32,355 bases of DNA from Pseudomonas sp. GM80 (lineage in GTDB: Bacteria > Pseudomonadota > Gammaproteobacteria > Pseudomonadales > Pseudomonadaceae), in NCBI RefSeq assembly GCF_000282515.1, contig NZ_AKJD01000049.1, forward strand, positions 1-32,355, given 5' to 3'. Of this stretch, positions 25,343 to 32,355 are shown piece after piece. Position numbers and translations under genes: made by a program. Position 1 is the stretch's first letter, and each line of letters starts with the position of its first letter. The notes beneath the pieces were generated by a model that saw only the letters and a list, made by a program, of their open reading frames with translations, was not told the DNA's origin and did not search any database.

Positions 25343-26301
25343 CCTCTATTTTTGCTGTGACCGATAACGACGACATCCTCGCCCTGCAACCGCGCCTGAC
25401 TGCAGAAGACGCTGGCGTGCGCCGTATTGCGCTGATTGATCTGGCCGATCTCGAAGAGCCGGATGGCTTGCTCTGGCTGGTTGATCGGCTGGGACAAGAT
25501 CCCGCCGAAGAAGTCCGCGCCGAAGCCGCGCGGTTGCTGGAAGCCTGGGAGGATGAGGAAGTCGTGCAAGCGCTGTGCGAGGCGCTGACCGATTCGGCGC
25601 CCGCCGTGCAATCCGCTGCCGCGCAGAGTCTGAGCTTGCTGAAAACCGAAGCGGCGGGGCAGGTGATTCTGCCGTGGACTGATCATGCGGATGTCAGCGT
25701 ACGTATCGCTGCGTTCCGTGCCTTGCGTGAGTTGCGTTTCGCCGATGCCGCGCCTGCTGCAGTCACCGCGTTGAACGATGCCGACGCCAGTGTTCGTCGC
25801 GAAGCCGTCGGGGTGCTCGGCTGGCTCAAGCAACTTGACGCATTACCGGCGTTGGCCCGATTGGCCAGCGATGACCCCGACACCGAAGTGCGCCGCGCGG
25901 CCACCGGCGCGTTGGGCCTGGCCTCCAGCGCCGAAGTCCTGCCGGCTCTGCGTCAGGCCTTGCAGGACAGCGCCTGGCAAGTGCGCGAAGAAGCCGCGAC
26001 GACTTTGGGCAAGGTCGGCCACATTGATGCGGGCTCAGCGTTGGTCGAAGCGCTGAGCGACGATTATTGGCAAGTGCGTTTGCGCGCCACCCGCAGCCTC
26101 GGTCGTTTGCGGTTCGCGCCGGCACTCGACGCGTTGATCGACACCCTCGGCCATCGCATCAGCAATCTGCGCAAAGAGGCCGCACTGGCCTTGGGTGAGT
26201 TGCATGATCGCGGTGCCGTGGCCGCGTTGCAGGCTGCGCAGGATGACGGCGACCCGGAAGTGCGCAAAGCCGTGCGCATTGCCCTGAGTCAATTGCAATG
26301 A
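25339..26301 (+). CDS. HEAT-repeat protein of the ABC/reductase operon
   Basis: 320 residues made almost entirely of about nine helical repeats of roughly 31 residues, most with the HEAT pattern D-x-x-VR-x-x-A-x-x-x-L-G (for example DASVRREAVGVLGWL, DTEVRRAATGALGLA, AWQVREEAATTLGKV, YWQVRLRATRSLGRL, DPEVRKAVRIALSQL). No signal peptide, membrane segment or catalytic motif is present, so it should be a cytoplasmic alpha-solenoid that binds other proteins. Bacterial HEAT proteins of this PBS-lyase type act as scaffolds or assist cofactor attachment. Start and stop each overlap the neighbour by 4 nt, implying translational coupling with the ATPase and the DUF971 gene. A role in assembling the flavoprotein-ferredoxin pair is a guess. 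Confidence 0.92.
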   Translation: MTSIFAVTDNDDILALQPRLTAEDAGVRRIALIDLADLEEPDGLLWLVDRLGQDPAEEVRAEAARLLEAWEDEEVVQALCEALTDSAPAVQSAAAQSLSLLKTEAAGQVILPWTDHADVSVRIAAFRALRELRFADAAPAAVTALNDADASVRREAVGVLGWLKQLDALPALARLASDDPDTEVRRAATGALGLASSAEVLPALRQALQDSAWQVREEAATTLGKVGHIDAGSALVEALSDDYWQVRLRATRSLGRLRFAPALDALIDTLGHRISNLRKEAALALGELHDRGAVAALQAAQDDGDPEVRKAVRIALSQLQ

Positions 26302-26570
26302 ACCCGCTGTCGGTCAGTAACTCGCAAAGTGAGCGGACGTTACGCCTGAGTTGGCCAGACGGCCGCGAACAGCAACTCAACCACGCCGAACTGCGCCGCC
26401 AGTGCCCCTGCTCGCAATGCCGCGCCTTCCGCCTGCAAGGCCTGACGCCGATGGTTGATGATCGCGTACGCCTGATCGAACTCAACCCCCAGGGTTACGG
26501 CGTGCAACTGATCTTCAGCGACGGCCACCAACGCGGCATCTATCCGTGGCCCTATCTGGCAAACCTATGA
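26298..26570 (+). CDS. DUF971 / GBBH-like N-terminal domain protein, probable zinc site
   Basis: 90 residues, overlapping the HEAT gene by 4 nt. The whole protein is one small domain: RTLRLSWPDGREQQL, then LRRQCPCSQC with C36, C38 and C41, then VQLIFSDGHQRGIYPWPYL with His77. The spacing C-x-C-x2-C plus a later His matches the zinc-binding site of the N-terminal domain of gamma-butyrobetaine hydroxylase, and the same domain is found fused to Mrp/ApbC-type Fe-S carrier ATPases. No hydroxylase domain is attached. As last gene of the operon it may help mature or hold the Fe-S or flavin enzyme, but this is inference from family associations. Confidence 0.9.
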   Translation: MNPLSVSNSQSERTLRLSWPDGREQQLNHAELRRQCPCSQCRAFRLQGLTPMVDDRVRLIELNPQGYGVQLIFSDGHQRGIYPWPYLANL

Positions 26571-26575
26571 CAATC

Positions 26576-26662
26576 CCTGTAGGAGCTGCCGAAGGCTGCG
26601 ATCTTTTGATCCTGTTTTTAACAATCAACATCAAAAGATCGCAGCCTTCGGCAGCTCCTACA
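26576..26662. repeat. Palindromic repeat, family 2 copy B
   Basis: CCTGTAGGAGCTGCCGAAGG and its complement form the arms of an about 87-bp inverted repeat between the convergent DUF971 and eptA genes, starting 6 nt after the DUF971 stop. It may act as a bidirectional terminator or mRNA end-stabiliser. Arm variant GCCGAAGGC, as in copy C. Confidence 0.9.
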
Positions 26663-26696
26663 TTGATCATTGCCAATCGCCAATCAGCCAGTCGGG

Positions 26697-28355
26697 TTAT
26701 TGCGCGGCGGTCATTGAAGGCCGGCAGCCATGGAAAATATCCAGCCCCGGTTGATACAGCGAGGTCTTTACCTCAAACAACCCCAGCACCGAGTGAAACA
26801 GGTTGTCGTGGCTCAGATCTGCCTGCGCGGTCTTGCCTTGCAGGCACCCGCGATCAATCCCTTCATTGGCCAGTGTGTGATCACCAAACCACATCACCAT
26901 CGGCACATGCGTTTGCGCTTCAGGCGCCAGCGCATAGGGCGCCGCATGCAGATACAAGCCGTTTTCACCCAGCGATTCACCGTGATCGGAGACGTACACC
27001 ATCGACGTATCCAGTGTCTGTTGATTGCGCTTGAGCAACTCGATGACCTTGGCGAGAAAGTGGTCGGTGTACAAAATCGTGTTGTCGTACACGTTCACCA
27101 GTTCATCGCGGCTGCAACTGCCCAACTGGTTGGTGTGGCAGATCGGCTTGAAACGCTCCATGTCTTGCGGGTAGCGCTGGTAATACTCGGGGCCGTGGCT
27201 ACCGTCCGCATGCAGGACGATGATCGCGTGGCCCTTGAGGCTGTCGATGTAGCCTTGCAGGTCCGCCAGCAGCGCTTCATCGAGGCAGTTGTTGCCGTCG
27301 CAGAACGGCCCCGGCTGGTTCTTCGCGATGTCGCGGTGCGGTACGCGCAGGCAGGTGCCTTTGCAGTCGCTGTTGTTGTCCAGCCACAGCACCTGCAGCC
27401 CGGCGCGCTGGAGGATGTCGAGCAGGCCTTCGTAGGTTTTGTCTTTCTTGTCGCTGTAGTCCTCACGCGGGAACATCGAGAACATGCACGGTACCGACAC
27501 CGCCGTCGACGTGCCGCAGGAATGCACTTGAGTGAAATTGAGGATGTCGAGTTTGCTCAACTCGGGATTGGTCTCGCGCTCATAGCCGTTAAGCGAAAAG
27601 TGATCGGCGCGGGCGGTTTCACCGACCACGAAGACCATCAGCGATTTTTTCTCGCGACTGGCAGCCTTGGCGCTCATCACCGCGTCTTCGCCGATGGCCT
27701 GCACCACGAAGTGCTTTTTGATGCCCAGGCGTTGCTTGGTGTATTTGCTGATCGCGTAGATGTAATTGGTCGGGTTGATGAAGTGAGTGAGCTTGTCTTC
27801 TTCGCGAAAGATCGGCGCGTAAGTTGAATAGAACGTGCCCACTGAGGCGGCGATCACCAGCACGCAACCGACGATCACCAGAACCTTGTTGAGCAACCCG
27901 CGAAAAAACGGCCGATAACTCACCGGCCAACGCCAGATCAGCGCCGCCGGCAATACGCCGAGCAGCAACACGTAAGCGAGCAACTTGCTGTTGAGCAGCG
28001 CGGCGGCTTCGGATGGATTGGTTTCAAAGACGTTCTGGATCATCACCGTGTCGATGGTGATGCCGTATTCATTCATGAAATACGCTGCGCAGGCCGAGAG
28101 CAGGGCAACCACGGTGAGCGCCGGTTTCAGCGTCCAGCGAAATGACACCAGCGTCAGCAGCAGAGTGATAGCCGCCCACAAAAACAGCCCGAACGAGGCG
28201 AAAAACCCCAGTTTGTGCGCGCCTTGCAAAGTGATCAGCGTGCCCAGCGCCTTCCAGGTCGCCAGGTTGTACAGCGCGACCAATGCCAGGGAAAACAGCA
28301 GCACCAGTCGGGTCGGAGTGATGGACGGTGAACGCAGTCCGTTGCCCAAAGCCAT
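26697..28355 (-). CDS. eptA: Phosphoethanolamine-lipid A transferase
   Basis: 552 residues; the ATG beginning at 28355 follows GAGGAAAAG, and the longer frame upstream lacks a ribosome site. Five hydrophobic helices lie in residues about 15-175 (for example RLVLLFSLALVAL and VLVIVGCVLVIAA). A periplasmic alkaline-phosphatase-fold domain follows. The nucleophile is Thr247 in VVGETARADH; further motifs are SCGTSTAVSVPCMFS and VSDHGESLGENGLYLH with metal-binding Asp and His. The enzyme moves phosphoethanolamine from phosphatidylethanolamine to lipid A at the periplasmic face of the inner membrane, lowering surface charge and susceptibility to cationic peptides. It is monocistronic, with convergent DUF971 downstream. 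A spaced TGTAAC/CGTAAA pattern upstream (28431-28448) could be a response-regulator site. Confidence 0.95.
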   Translation of the reverse strand: MALGNGLRSPSITPTRLVLLFSLALVALYNLATWKALGTLITLQGAHKLGFFASFGLFLWAAITLLLTLVSFRWTLKPALTVVALLSACAAYFMNEYGITIDTVMIQNVFETNPSEAAALLNSKLLAYVLLLGVLPAALIWRWPVSYRPFFRGLLNKVLVIVGCVLVIAASVGTFYSTYAPIFREEDKLTHFINPTNYIYAISKYTKQRLGIKKHFVVQAIGEDAVMSAKAASREKKSLMVFVVGETARADHFSLNGYERETNPELSKLDILNFTQVHSCGTSTAVSVPCMFSMFPREDYSDKKDKTYEGLLDILQRAGLQVLWLDNNSDCKGTCLRVPHRDIAKNQPGPFCDGNNCLDEALLADLQGYIDSLKGHAIIVLHADGSHGPEYYQRYPQDMERFKPICHTNQLGSCSRDELVNVYDNTILYTDHFLAKVIELLKRNQQTLDTSMVYVSDHGESLGENGLYLHAAPYALAPEAQTHVPMVMWFGDHTLANEGIDRGCLQGKTAQADLSHDNLFHSVLGLFEVKTSLYQPGLDIFHGCRPSMTAAQ

Positions 28356-28430
28356 TCGCACTTTTCCTCTACTCAAATAGAAAACACACACGGTTGCGCG
28401 TGTAACAGTAGAAGAACAATAGTAAAAATT

Positions 28431-28448
28431 CCGTAAACATCCTGTAAC
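28431..28448. promoter_or_regulatory. Possible OmpR-type direct repeat upstream of eptA
   Basis: CCGTAAA at 28431-28437 and CTGTAAC at 28442-28448 are 11 bp apart in the same orientation, the phasing used by OmpR/PmrA-type regulators; a further TGTAAC lies at 28401-28406. The sequence is about 75 bp upstream of the eptA start. It does not match the CTTAA-type PmrA consensus. Confidence 0.3.
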
Positions 28449-28469
28449 AAGTCGAAAGCACAGCAAAAC

Positions 28470-28557
28470 CCTGTAGGAGCTGCCGAAGGCTGCGATCTTT
28501 TGATCTTGATCTTTAAAAACAAGATCAAAAGATCGCAGCCTTCGGCAGCTCCTACAG
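28470..28557. repeat. Palindromic repeat, family 2 copy C
   Basis: CCTGTAGGAGCTGCCGAAGG with its complement, about 88 bp in all, starting 15 nt beyond the 3' end of the TorF-type gene and lying upstream of eptA. The loop carries TTTTGATCTTGATC / GATCAAAA. Same arm variant as copy B. Confidence 0.9.
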
Positions 28558-28571
28558 TGGGGGCGTGGGGG

Positions 28572-29309
28572 TCAGAAGGATTTGCTTAGGCTGGCGACGA
28601 CGGTGGCGGTACAGACGTCCTTGAAGCCCCAGTTGCTCAGGCACTGGCTCTGTGAGAGGTCAGTGTCGATGTAGCTCAGGCCCAACACCACGCCGGCGAG
28701 GTTGTGAGTGAGTTTCACCTCCCATTCGCGGTACGAGTCTTCAGCGCTGCCCGACGCCGAGTACAAATGCGGATCCTTGAAATCCATGTTGCCGTAACGC
28801 AGCTTCAGCCCCGAGTCATACGGCAGTTCAGTTTCATAACCGATGTAGGTGTACAGCGAGTTCTGTTTGTTATCGATCCCCGGCGCGTCGTTGGAGTAAT
28901 ACGCCGCCAGTTTCACCCCGTATACGCCGAGAATTCCGTAGACCTCGCTCTGGTTGAACTGGCTTTCCTTGGGGTAGGCGTATTTGATGTAGCCCAGATC
29001 AAGGCTGACATCCTCGGTCGCCTGCCACAGCCAACCGCCGTAGTAATCGACTTCTTGGCGGGTTTTCAGGCCGCCGCCGAAATCAACGTTGGAGCTCCAT
29101 GCGCCAAGGTACAGTCCGCTGCTGTGGGCGAGGGTCAAACCAGCCTGTACGGCAGGGTCGTTTTGCGTTTGCGAGATGCCGCGAGTGCGGTAATCGCTGG
29201 CTAAATTCAGGTCCACCACCAGCGCAAAATCATCGTTCAAAGGGATCGCTTGGCTGCTCAAGGGCAGCGCGCTCAAAAAACTCAGGGCGAACAGGGGCAA
29301 GGCTTTCAT
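28572..29309 (-). CDS. TorF-family putative outer-membrane porin (Gcw_chp type)
   Basis: 245 residues from the ATG beginning at 29309, with only a weak GGGA upstream. Signal peptide about 1-21 (FALSFLSALPLSSQA). The mature protein begins with the family marker LNLASDYRTRGISQT, followed by QAGLTLAHSSGLYLGAWSSNVDF and YYGGWLWQATEDVSLDLGYIKYAYP, all alternating strands of a beta barrel, and ends in KSF with a terminal aromatic residue. The TIGR02001/TorF family is of unknown substrate. The gene stands alone between eptA and the amidohydrolase on the same strand; both gaps hold family 2 repeats. Confidence 0.9.
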   Translation of the reverse strand: MKALPLFALSFLSALPLSSQAIPLNDDFALVVDLNLASDYRTRGISQTQNDPAVQAGLTLAHSSGLYLGAWSSNVDFGGGLKTRQEVDYYGGWLWQATEDVSLDLGYIKYAYPKESQFNQSEVYGILGVYGVKLAAYYSNDAPGIDNKQNSLYTYIGYETELPYDSGLKLRYGNMDFKDPHLYSASGSAEDSYREWEVKLTHNLAGVVLGLSYIDTDLSQSQCLSNWGFKDVCTATVVASLSKSF

Positions 29310-29351
29310 GTGAAGTCCCGATGTTGTGATTATTTTTGGGCAGTACGAACC

Positions 29352-29438
29352 CCTGTAGGAGCTGCCGCAGGCTGCGATCTTTTGATCTTGGTTTTTAAAA
29401 TCAAAGTCAAAAGATCGCAGCCTGCGGCAGCTCCTACA
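29352..29438. repeat. Palindromic repeat, family 2 copy D
   Basis: CCTGTAGGAGCTGCCGCAGG and its complement form an about 87-bp inverted repeat, beginning 18 nt beyond the 3' end of the amidohydrolase gene. Same arm variant as copy A. Confidence 0.9.
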
Positions 29439-29455
29439 TGGGAGAGATTTTCTTG

Positions 29456-31198
29456 TTATTGGGTGGCGGTGTAGACCTGACGGCCGCCGAACCAGGTTTG
29501 CAGCACTTTGGTGTCATGCAGGGCTTTGTTGTCGACGCTGAACACGTCGCGATCGAGCACGATAAAGTCCGCCTGCTTGCCCGGCGTCAGTGAGCCGATC
29601 TGTTTTTCCAGGCCAATCGTGCGCGCCGCATTGACCGTGTAGGCATAGAACATGGTGTCGCGGTCCAGACGCTCATCAGCATTGAGCACGCCCAACGGGC
29701 CGACGCGGGTGATCGCCTGCGCCATGGCGTTGAACGGGTTCGGCGACGACACCGGCCAGTCACTCGCGCCGGCAATCGTCGCGCCTTGTTTGAGCAGCGA
29801 ATGCGCCGGGTACTGATAGCGGAAGGCGAGGGCGCTGACGTAGGGCTTGATCATGTCGGTGGTGTAGTCGTCGGCGCTGGCCCAGAGCAATTGCATCGAG
29901 GCGATGACGTTGAGCGGTTTGAAACGGGCGAACTCTTTCGGGTTGACCATTTGCAGGTGAGTGATCGAATGGGTCACACCGCTCTGGCGATCCTTGCGCG
30001 CCTGGGCGATGCCGTTCAGCGATTCACGCACCGCGCGGTCGCCGATGGCGTGGATGTGCACCAGCCAGCCGCGTTGGTCGATGGCGCTGACCAGTTCGCC
30101 GAAATGCTGCGGGTCGATCAGCAGTTCGCCCTGTTTGTGCGAGTTGCTGTACGGATCGATCATCGCCGCGCTTTGCGCCGGGAATTCGATCACGCCGTCG
30201 GCGAAGATCTTGATGCCGGGTAACGTCAGATTCGGGATGCCTTGGAATTGCTGGCGCACCTTGTCCAGCGTGTCGAGGTCGGCGGGCACGCTTTTCGGGT
30301 TGGCCACCAGCAGCGCCGCGACATGTACGCTCATGTCGCCGCTTTCCGACAGCGCTTTATAAGCCGGCAGCACGCCGACGGTTTTCTCGGTGGGCTTGAG
30401 GGCGAACACCGCTTCGCCCGGGGCGGCGTTAGCGGCCGGGTCCATCCACGCGGTGATGCCGAGGCTGTTGTTGTAGCGCACGGCGGATTTGGCGGCATTG
30501 AGCATGTCGGCGGGGCTCGGCACCGGCATTTTCGAGGCGACCCGATCCCAACCAGCGTCGACCACAAAGCCGTTCGGTTCGCCGCTGGCCAGTTTGCCGA
30601 TGGTGTCTTTTTCCGCGTCGGGCAGGGTTTTCAGCAGGGCCGCATCAATCCCGGCGCGCTTGAGCATGACGTTGTTGGCCCACGCGGTGTGGTGGTCGCT
30701 GCCGATAAACACCACCGGCACATCGGCCCATTCGCCGCTGTTGAAGGTTTTGCCCAAGGCCTCGGCTTGCGCCCAATAAGCCGAACTCATCCCGGCAATG
30801 CTCAGCACGTCGCCATGTTTGGCCTTGCCGTCTGCACGCCAGTCGCGCAGACGTTTTTGCAGCTCGTCGAGATCGACGACTTCGTCTTCCATGTTCGCCG
30901 AGACCATTTCCAGCCCGCCGAAAATCGCGTGGGAATGGCTGTCGATCAGCCCGGGCATCAGCGCTTTGCCCTTGAGGTCGATGACTTGGGTGCCCGGTTC
31001 GATCAAGGCTTTGATTTGCGCGTCGCTACCGACTTTCAGCACTTTGCCGTTTTCCACGGCGAGGGCCTGAACCTTGGGTTGTGCACGGTCGGCGGTGAAA
31101 ATTTTGCCGTTGAGCAGGATCAGATCAGGGGCGGCCATGGCTTCCATCGAGGCAAAACTTACGGCGAGTACCAACAGCTTCGGGATGAATCTTTTCAT
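29456..31198 (-). CDS. Exported YtcJ-like metal-dependent amidohydrolase
   Basis: 580 residues; the ATG beginning at 31198 follows AAGGAAA, whereas the frame further upstream runs back over the divergent LysR gene. Signal peptide 1-22 (LLVLAVSFASMEAMA, then APD). The amidohydrolase_3 pattern follows: LILLNGKIFTAD, the metal motif GLIDSHSHAIFGG, later VHIHAIGDRAVRESL, HSITHLQMV and GASDWPVSSPNPF, then the closing beta domain IGSLTPGKQADFIVLDRD. YtcJ-type enzymes hydrolyse C-N or related bonds in small amides or cyclic compounds; the substrate is unknown. It is probably periplasmic. It diverges from a LysR-type gene that may regulate it, with 103 bp between their starts. Confidence 0.92.
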   Translation of the reverse strand: MKRFIPKLLVLAVSFASMEAMAAPDLILLNGKIFTADRAQPKVQALAVENGKVLKVGSDAQIKALIEPGTQVIDLKGKALMPGLIDSHSHAIFGGLEMVSANMEDEVVDLDELQKRLRDWRADGKAKHGDVLSIAGMSSAYWAQAEALGKTFNSGEWADVPVVFIGSDHHTAWANNVMLKRAGIDAALLKTLPDAEKDTIGKLASGEPNGFVVDAGWDRVASKMPVPSPADMLNAAKSAVRYNNSLGITAWMDPAANAAPGEAVFALKPTEKTVGVLPAYKALSESGDMSVHVAALLVANPKSVPADLDTLDKVRQQFQGIPNLTLPGIKIFADGVIEFPAQSAAMIDPYSNSHKQGELLIDPQHFGELVSAIDQRGWLVHIHAIGDRAVRESLNGIAQARKDRQSGVTHSITHLQMVNPKEFARFKPLNVIASMQLLWASADDYTTDMIKPYVSALAFRYQYPAHSLLKQGATIAGASDWPVSSPNPFNAMAQAITRVGPLGVLNADERLDRDTMFYAYTVNAARTIGLEKQIGSLTPGKQADFIVLDRDVFSVDNKALHDTKVLQTWFGGRQVYTATQ

Positions 31199-31272
31199 TG
31201 AAGATTTCCTTGTTATTGCGTCTGATGGCGAGATTAGTGGCTGGCAGCGACTGACAGAATGCCTCCCGCACG

Positions 31273-31284
31273 AAAAACGTTTTT
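31273..31284. promoter_or_regulatory. Perfect palindrome AAAAACGTTTTT between amidohydrolase and LysR genes
   Basis: A 12-bp perfect palindrome ends 17 nt before the LysR start and lies about 75 bp upstream of the amidohydrolase start, a place suited to an operator. It does not have the usual LysR T-N11-A spacing, so its role is uncertain. Confidence 0.3.
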
Positions 31285-31301
31285 GCCTGAATGGAAAAAG
31301 C

Positions 31302-32219
31302 ATGGACAAGTTGGGTGCATTGAAAATGTTCGTGGTCACCGCGCAGCTCGGCAGTTTCAGCCGCGCTGCCGAGCAGTTGGGCAAGACCCCGTCGGCGCTG
31401 ACCAAAGCGGTCAATCACCTGGAGTCGGAGCTGGGTGCGCGGTTGTTCGAGCGCAGCACGCGGCGGATCTTGCTGACTGAAATCGGCCGGGTCTACCTGG
31501 AAACCGCGCGGCTGGTGTTGCAGCGGCTGGACGAGGCCAGCGAGGAAATCGAGCAATTGCAGCACGGCTTGCGCGGCAGCCTGAAAATCACTGCGCCGCT
31601 GGCGTATGGCCGGGCGTTTCTCGATCAGGTGTGTGACGGCTTTTTGCAGCAATACCCGCAGATCAGCCTGCAAGTGGATCTGTGCGATGCCTTCGTCAAT
31701 CTGCTGGAAAGTGGTTATGACCTGGCGTTGCGCGAGGGCCACGATGATTTGCCGGGGTTGATTGCGCGGGTGGTCGGCAGCAATCGCCTGGCGTTGTGCG
31801 GCAGCCCGGAATACTTGGCGCGCAAGGGCTTGCCGGTGAATCCGCAGACCCTTGAACAGCATGAATGGCTGCTTTATCAGCATCCGTTGCTCAGCCGCGA
31901 ATTCTGGTGGGCCGAGCGCGATGGCCAGCGTTTGAGTCTGGCGCAACCGACGGCGCCGTTGTTGCGCAGTGATAATTACGATTTGTTGCTGGCCAGTGCT
32001 CTGGCCGGGCGAGGATTGCTGCACACGCCACTGTGGAGCGCCGCGCCGTACATTGCCGATGAGCGACTGGTGCGGGTCATGGCGGATTACGAGATCGACC
32101 CGGACACTTTTGGCCCGCACATTCTGGCGGTGTACCCGAGCCATCGACGGGCCACGGCGAAGGTCGTTGCTTTCATCGATTACATCGCCGAATTCCTCGC
32201 CGAACGCGGCCTTAACTGA
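31302..32219 (+). CDS. LysR-family transcriptional regulator
   Basis: 305 residues from ATG 31302, 7 nt after GGAAAAAG; the longer upstream frame reads antisense through the amidohydrolase gene. The N-terminal winged helix is MDKLGALKMFVVTAQLGSFSRAAEQLGKTPSALTKAVNHLESELGARLFERSTRR in outline (residues 1-55), and the effector domain starts near residue 90 (LRGSLKITAPLAYGRAFL). The effector part resembles the subgroup of LysR proteins with YDLALREGHDDLPGLIARVVG. By position it may control the divergent amidohydrolase gene; the inducer is unknown. Confidence 0.93.
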   Translation: MDKLGALKMFVVTAQLGSFSRAAEQLGKTPSALTKAVNHLESELGARLFERSTRRILLTEIGRVYLETARLVLQRLDEASEEIEQLQHGLRGSLKITAPLAYGRAFLDQVCDGFLQQYPQISLQVDLCDAFVNLLESGYDLALREGHDDLPGLIARVVGSNRLALCGSPEYLARKGLPVNPQTLEQHEWLLYQHPLLSREFWWAERDGQRLSLAQPTAPLLRSDNYDLLLASALAGRGLLHTPLWSAAPYIADERLVRVMADYEIDPDTFGPHILAVYPSHRRATAKVVAFIDYIAEFLAERGLN

Positions 32220-32232
32220 CACCCCCCGCACT

Positions 32233-32334
32233 GATCGTTCCCACGCTCTGCGTGGGAATGCCTCTAGGGACGCTCTGCGTCCAGTGACGCGGAGCGTCAC
32301 GGGCTGCATTCCCACGCAGAGCGTGGGAACGATC
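32233..32334. repeat. Palindromic repeat, family 3, second copy
   Basis: GATCGTTCCCACGCTCTGCG at the left and its complement at the right, with inner GGACGCTCTGCGTCC / GACGCGGAGCGTC, as in the copy at 23578-23687 but about 8 nt shorter in the middle. It starts 14 nt after the LysR stop. Confidence 0.9.
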
Positions 32335-32338
32335 AAAA

Positions 32339-32355
32339 CAAGATCAAAAGATCGC
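32339..32355. repeat. Part of another family 2 repeat, cut by the window edge
   Basis: The last bases, CAAGATCAAAAGATCGC, equal the loop-to-right-arm junction of family 2 copies A and C. The preceding arm is missing, as the family 3 element abuts it, so this may be a partial or solo arm; the rest lies outside the window. Confidence 0.55.

Noticed and set aside
26730..27827. A 365-codon plus-strand open frame opposite eptA
   Set aside because: It is antisense to a full set of EptA motifs and has His/Val/Arg-rich shadow composition.

Overview
The window is chromosomal DNA from a fluorescent-group Pseudomonas. The evidence is high GC with strong GC3 codon bias, several families of Pseudomonas palindromic (REP-type) repeats, a GspF/DING-like/giant TpsA order resembling the hxc-pdt phosphate-starvation region of P. 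aeruginosa, and typical Pseudomonas metabolic genes. I see no rRNA, tRNA, CRISPR array, prophage or transposase. All identifications rest on motif recognition from the sequence; no database search was run.

Region 1 (1-14501) is a secretion and surface-protein block. It holds the last 68 codons of a GspF-type type II secretion platform protein, a secreted PstS/DING-like phosphate-binding protein with its own terminator, and a 12.5-kb gene for an about 4165-residue filamentous-haemagglutinin-type exoprotein (PdtA-like TpsA). No TpsB transporter gene lies next to the exoprotein. Region 2 (14555-18938) holds a SphA/MetA-type outer-membrane protein diverging from an AraC-type regulator, with a 22-bp-phased direct repeat between them. 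It then has a DyP-type peroxidase followed 10 bp later by a Gfo/Idh/MocA oxidoreductase.

Region 3 (19103-26570) is the most unusual part: eight co-directional genes, mostly overlapping or closely spaced. They are a GntR/HutC-type regulator, an AprA-like FAD reductase, an AprB-like two-cluster ferredoxin, a NitT/TauT-type substrate-binding protein whose C-terminus looks like a fused NosL domain, permease, ATPase, a pure HEAT-repeat protein and a small DUF971 (GBBH-N-like, probable zinc-binding) protein. The set reads as uptake of a small, probably sulfur- or oxyanion-type compound coupled to cytoplasmic flavin/Fe-S reduction. I know of no characterised system with this gene set, and the substrate cannot be read from sequence. 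Three GTYATAAC octamers before the regulator are a probable autoregulatory operator.

Region 4 (26697-32219) carries EptA (lipid A phosphoethanolamine transferase), a TorF-type porin, an exported YtcJ-like amidohydrolase and a divergent LysR regulator.

Ten complete palindromic elements of four families, plus part of another at the right edge, occupy the gaps. Each complete one begins 6-54 nt after a stop codon, and none lies in the two divergent promoter regions. Two of them sit inside the Region 3 operon, on either side of the substrate-binding-protein gene.
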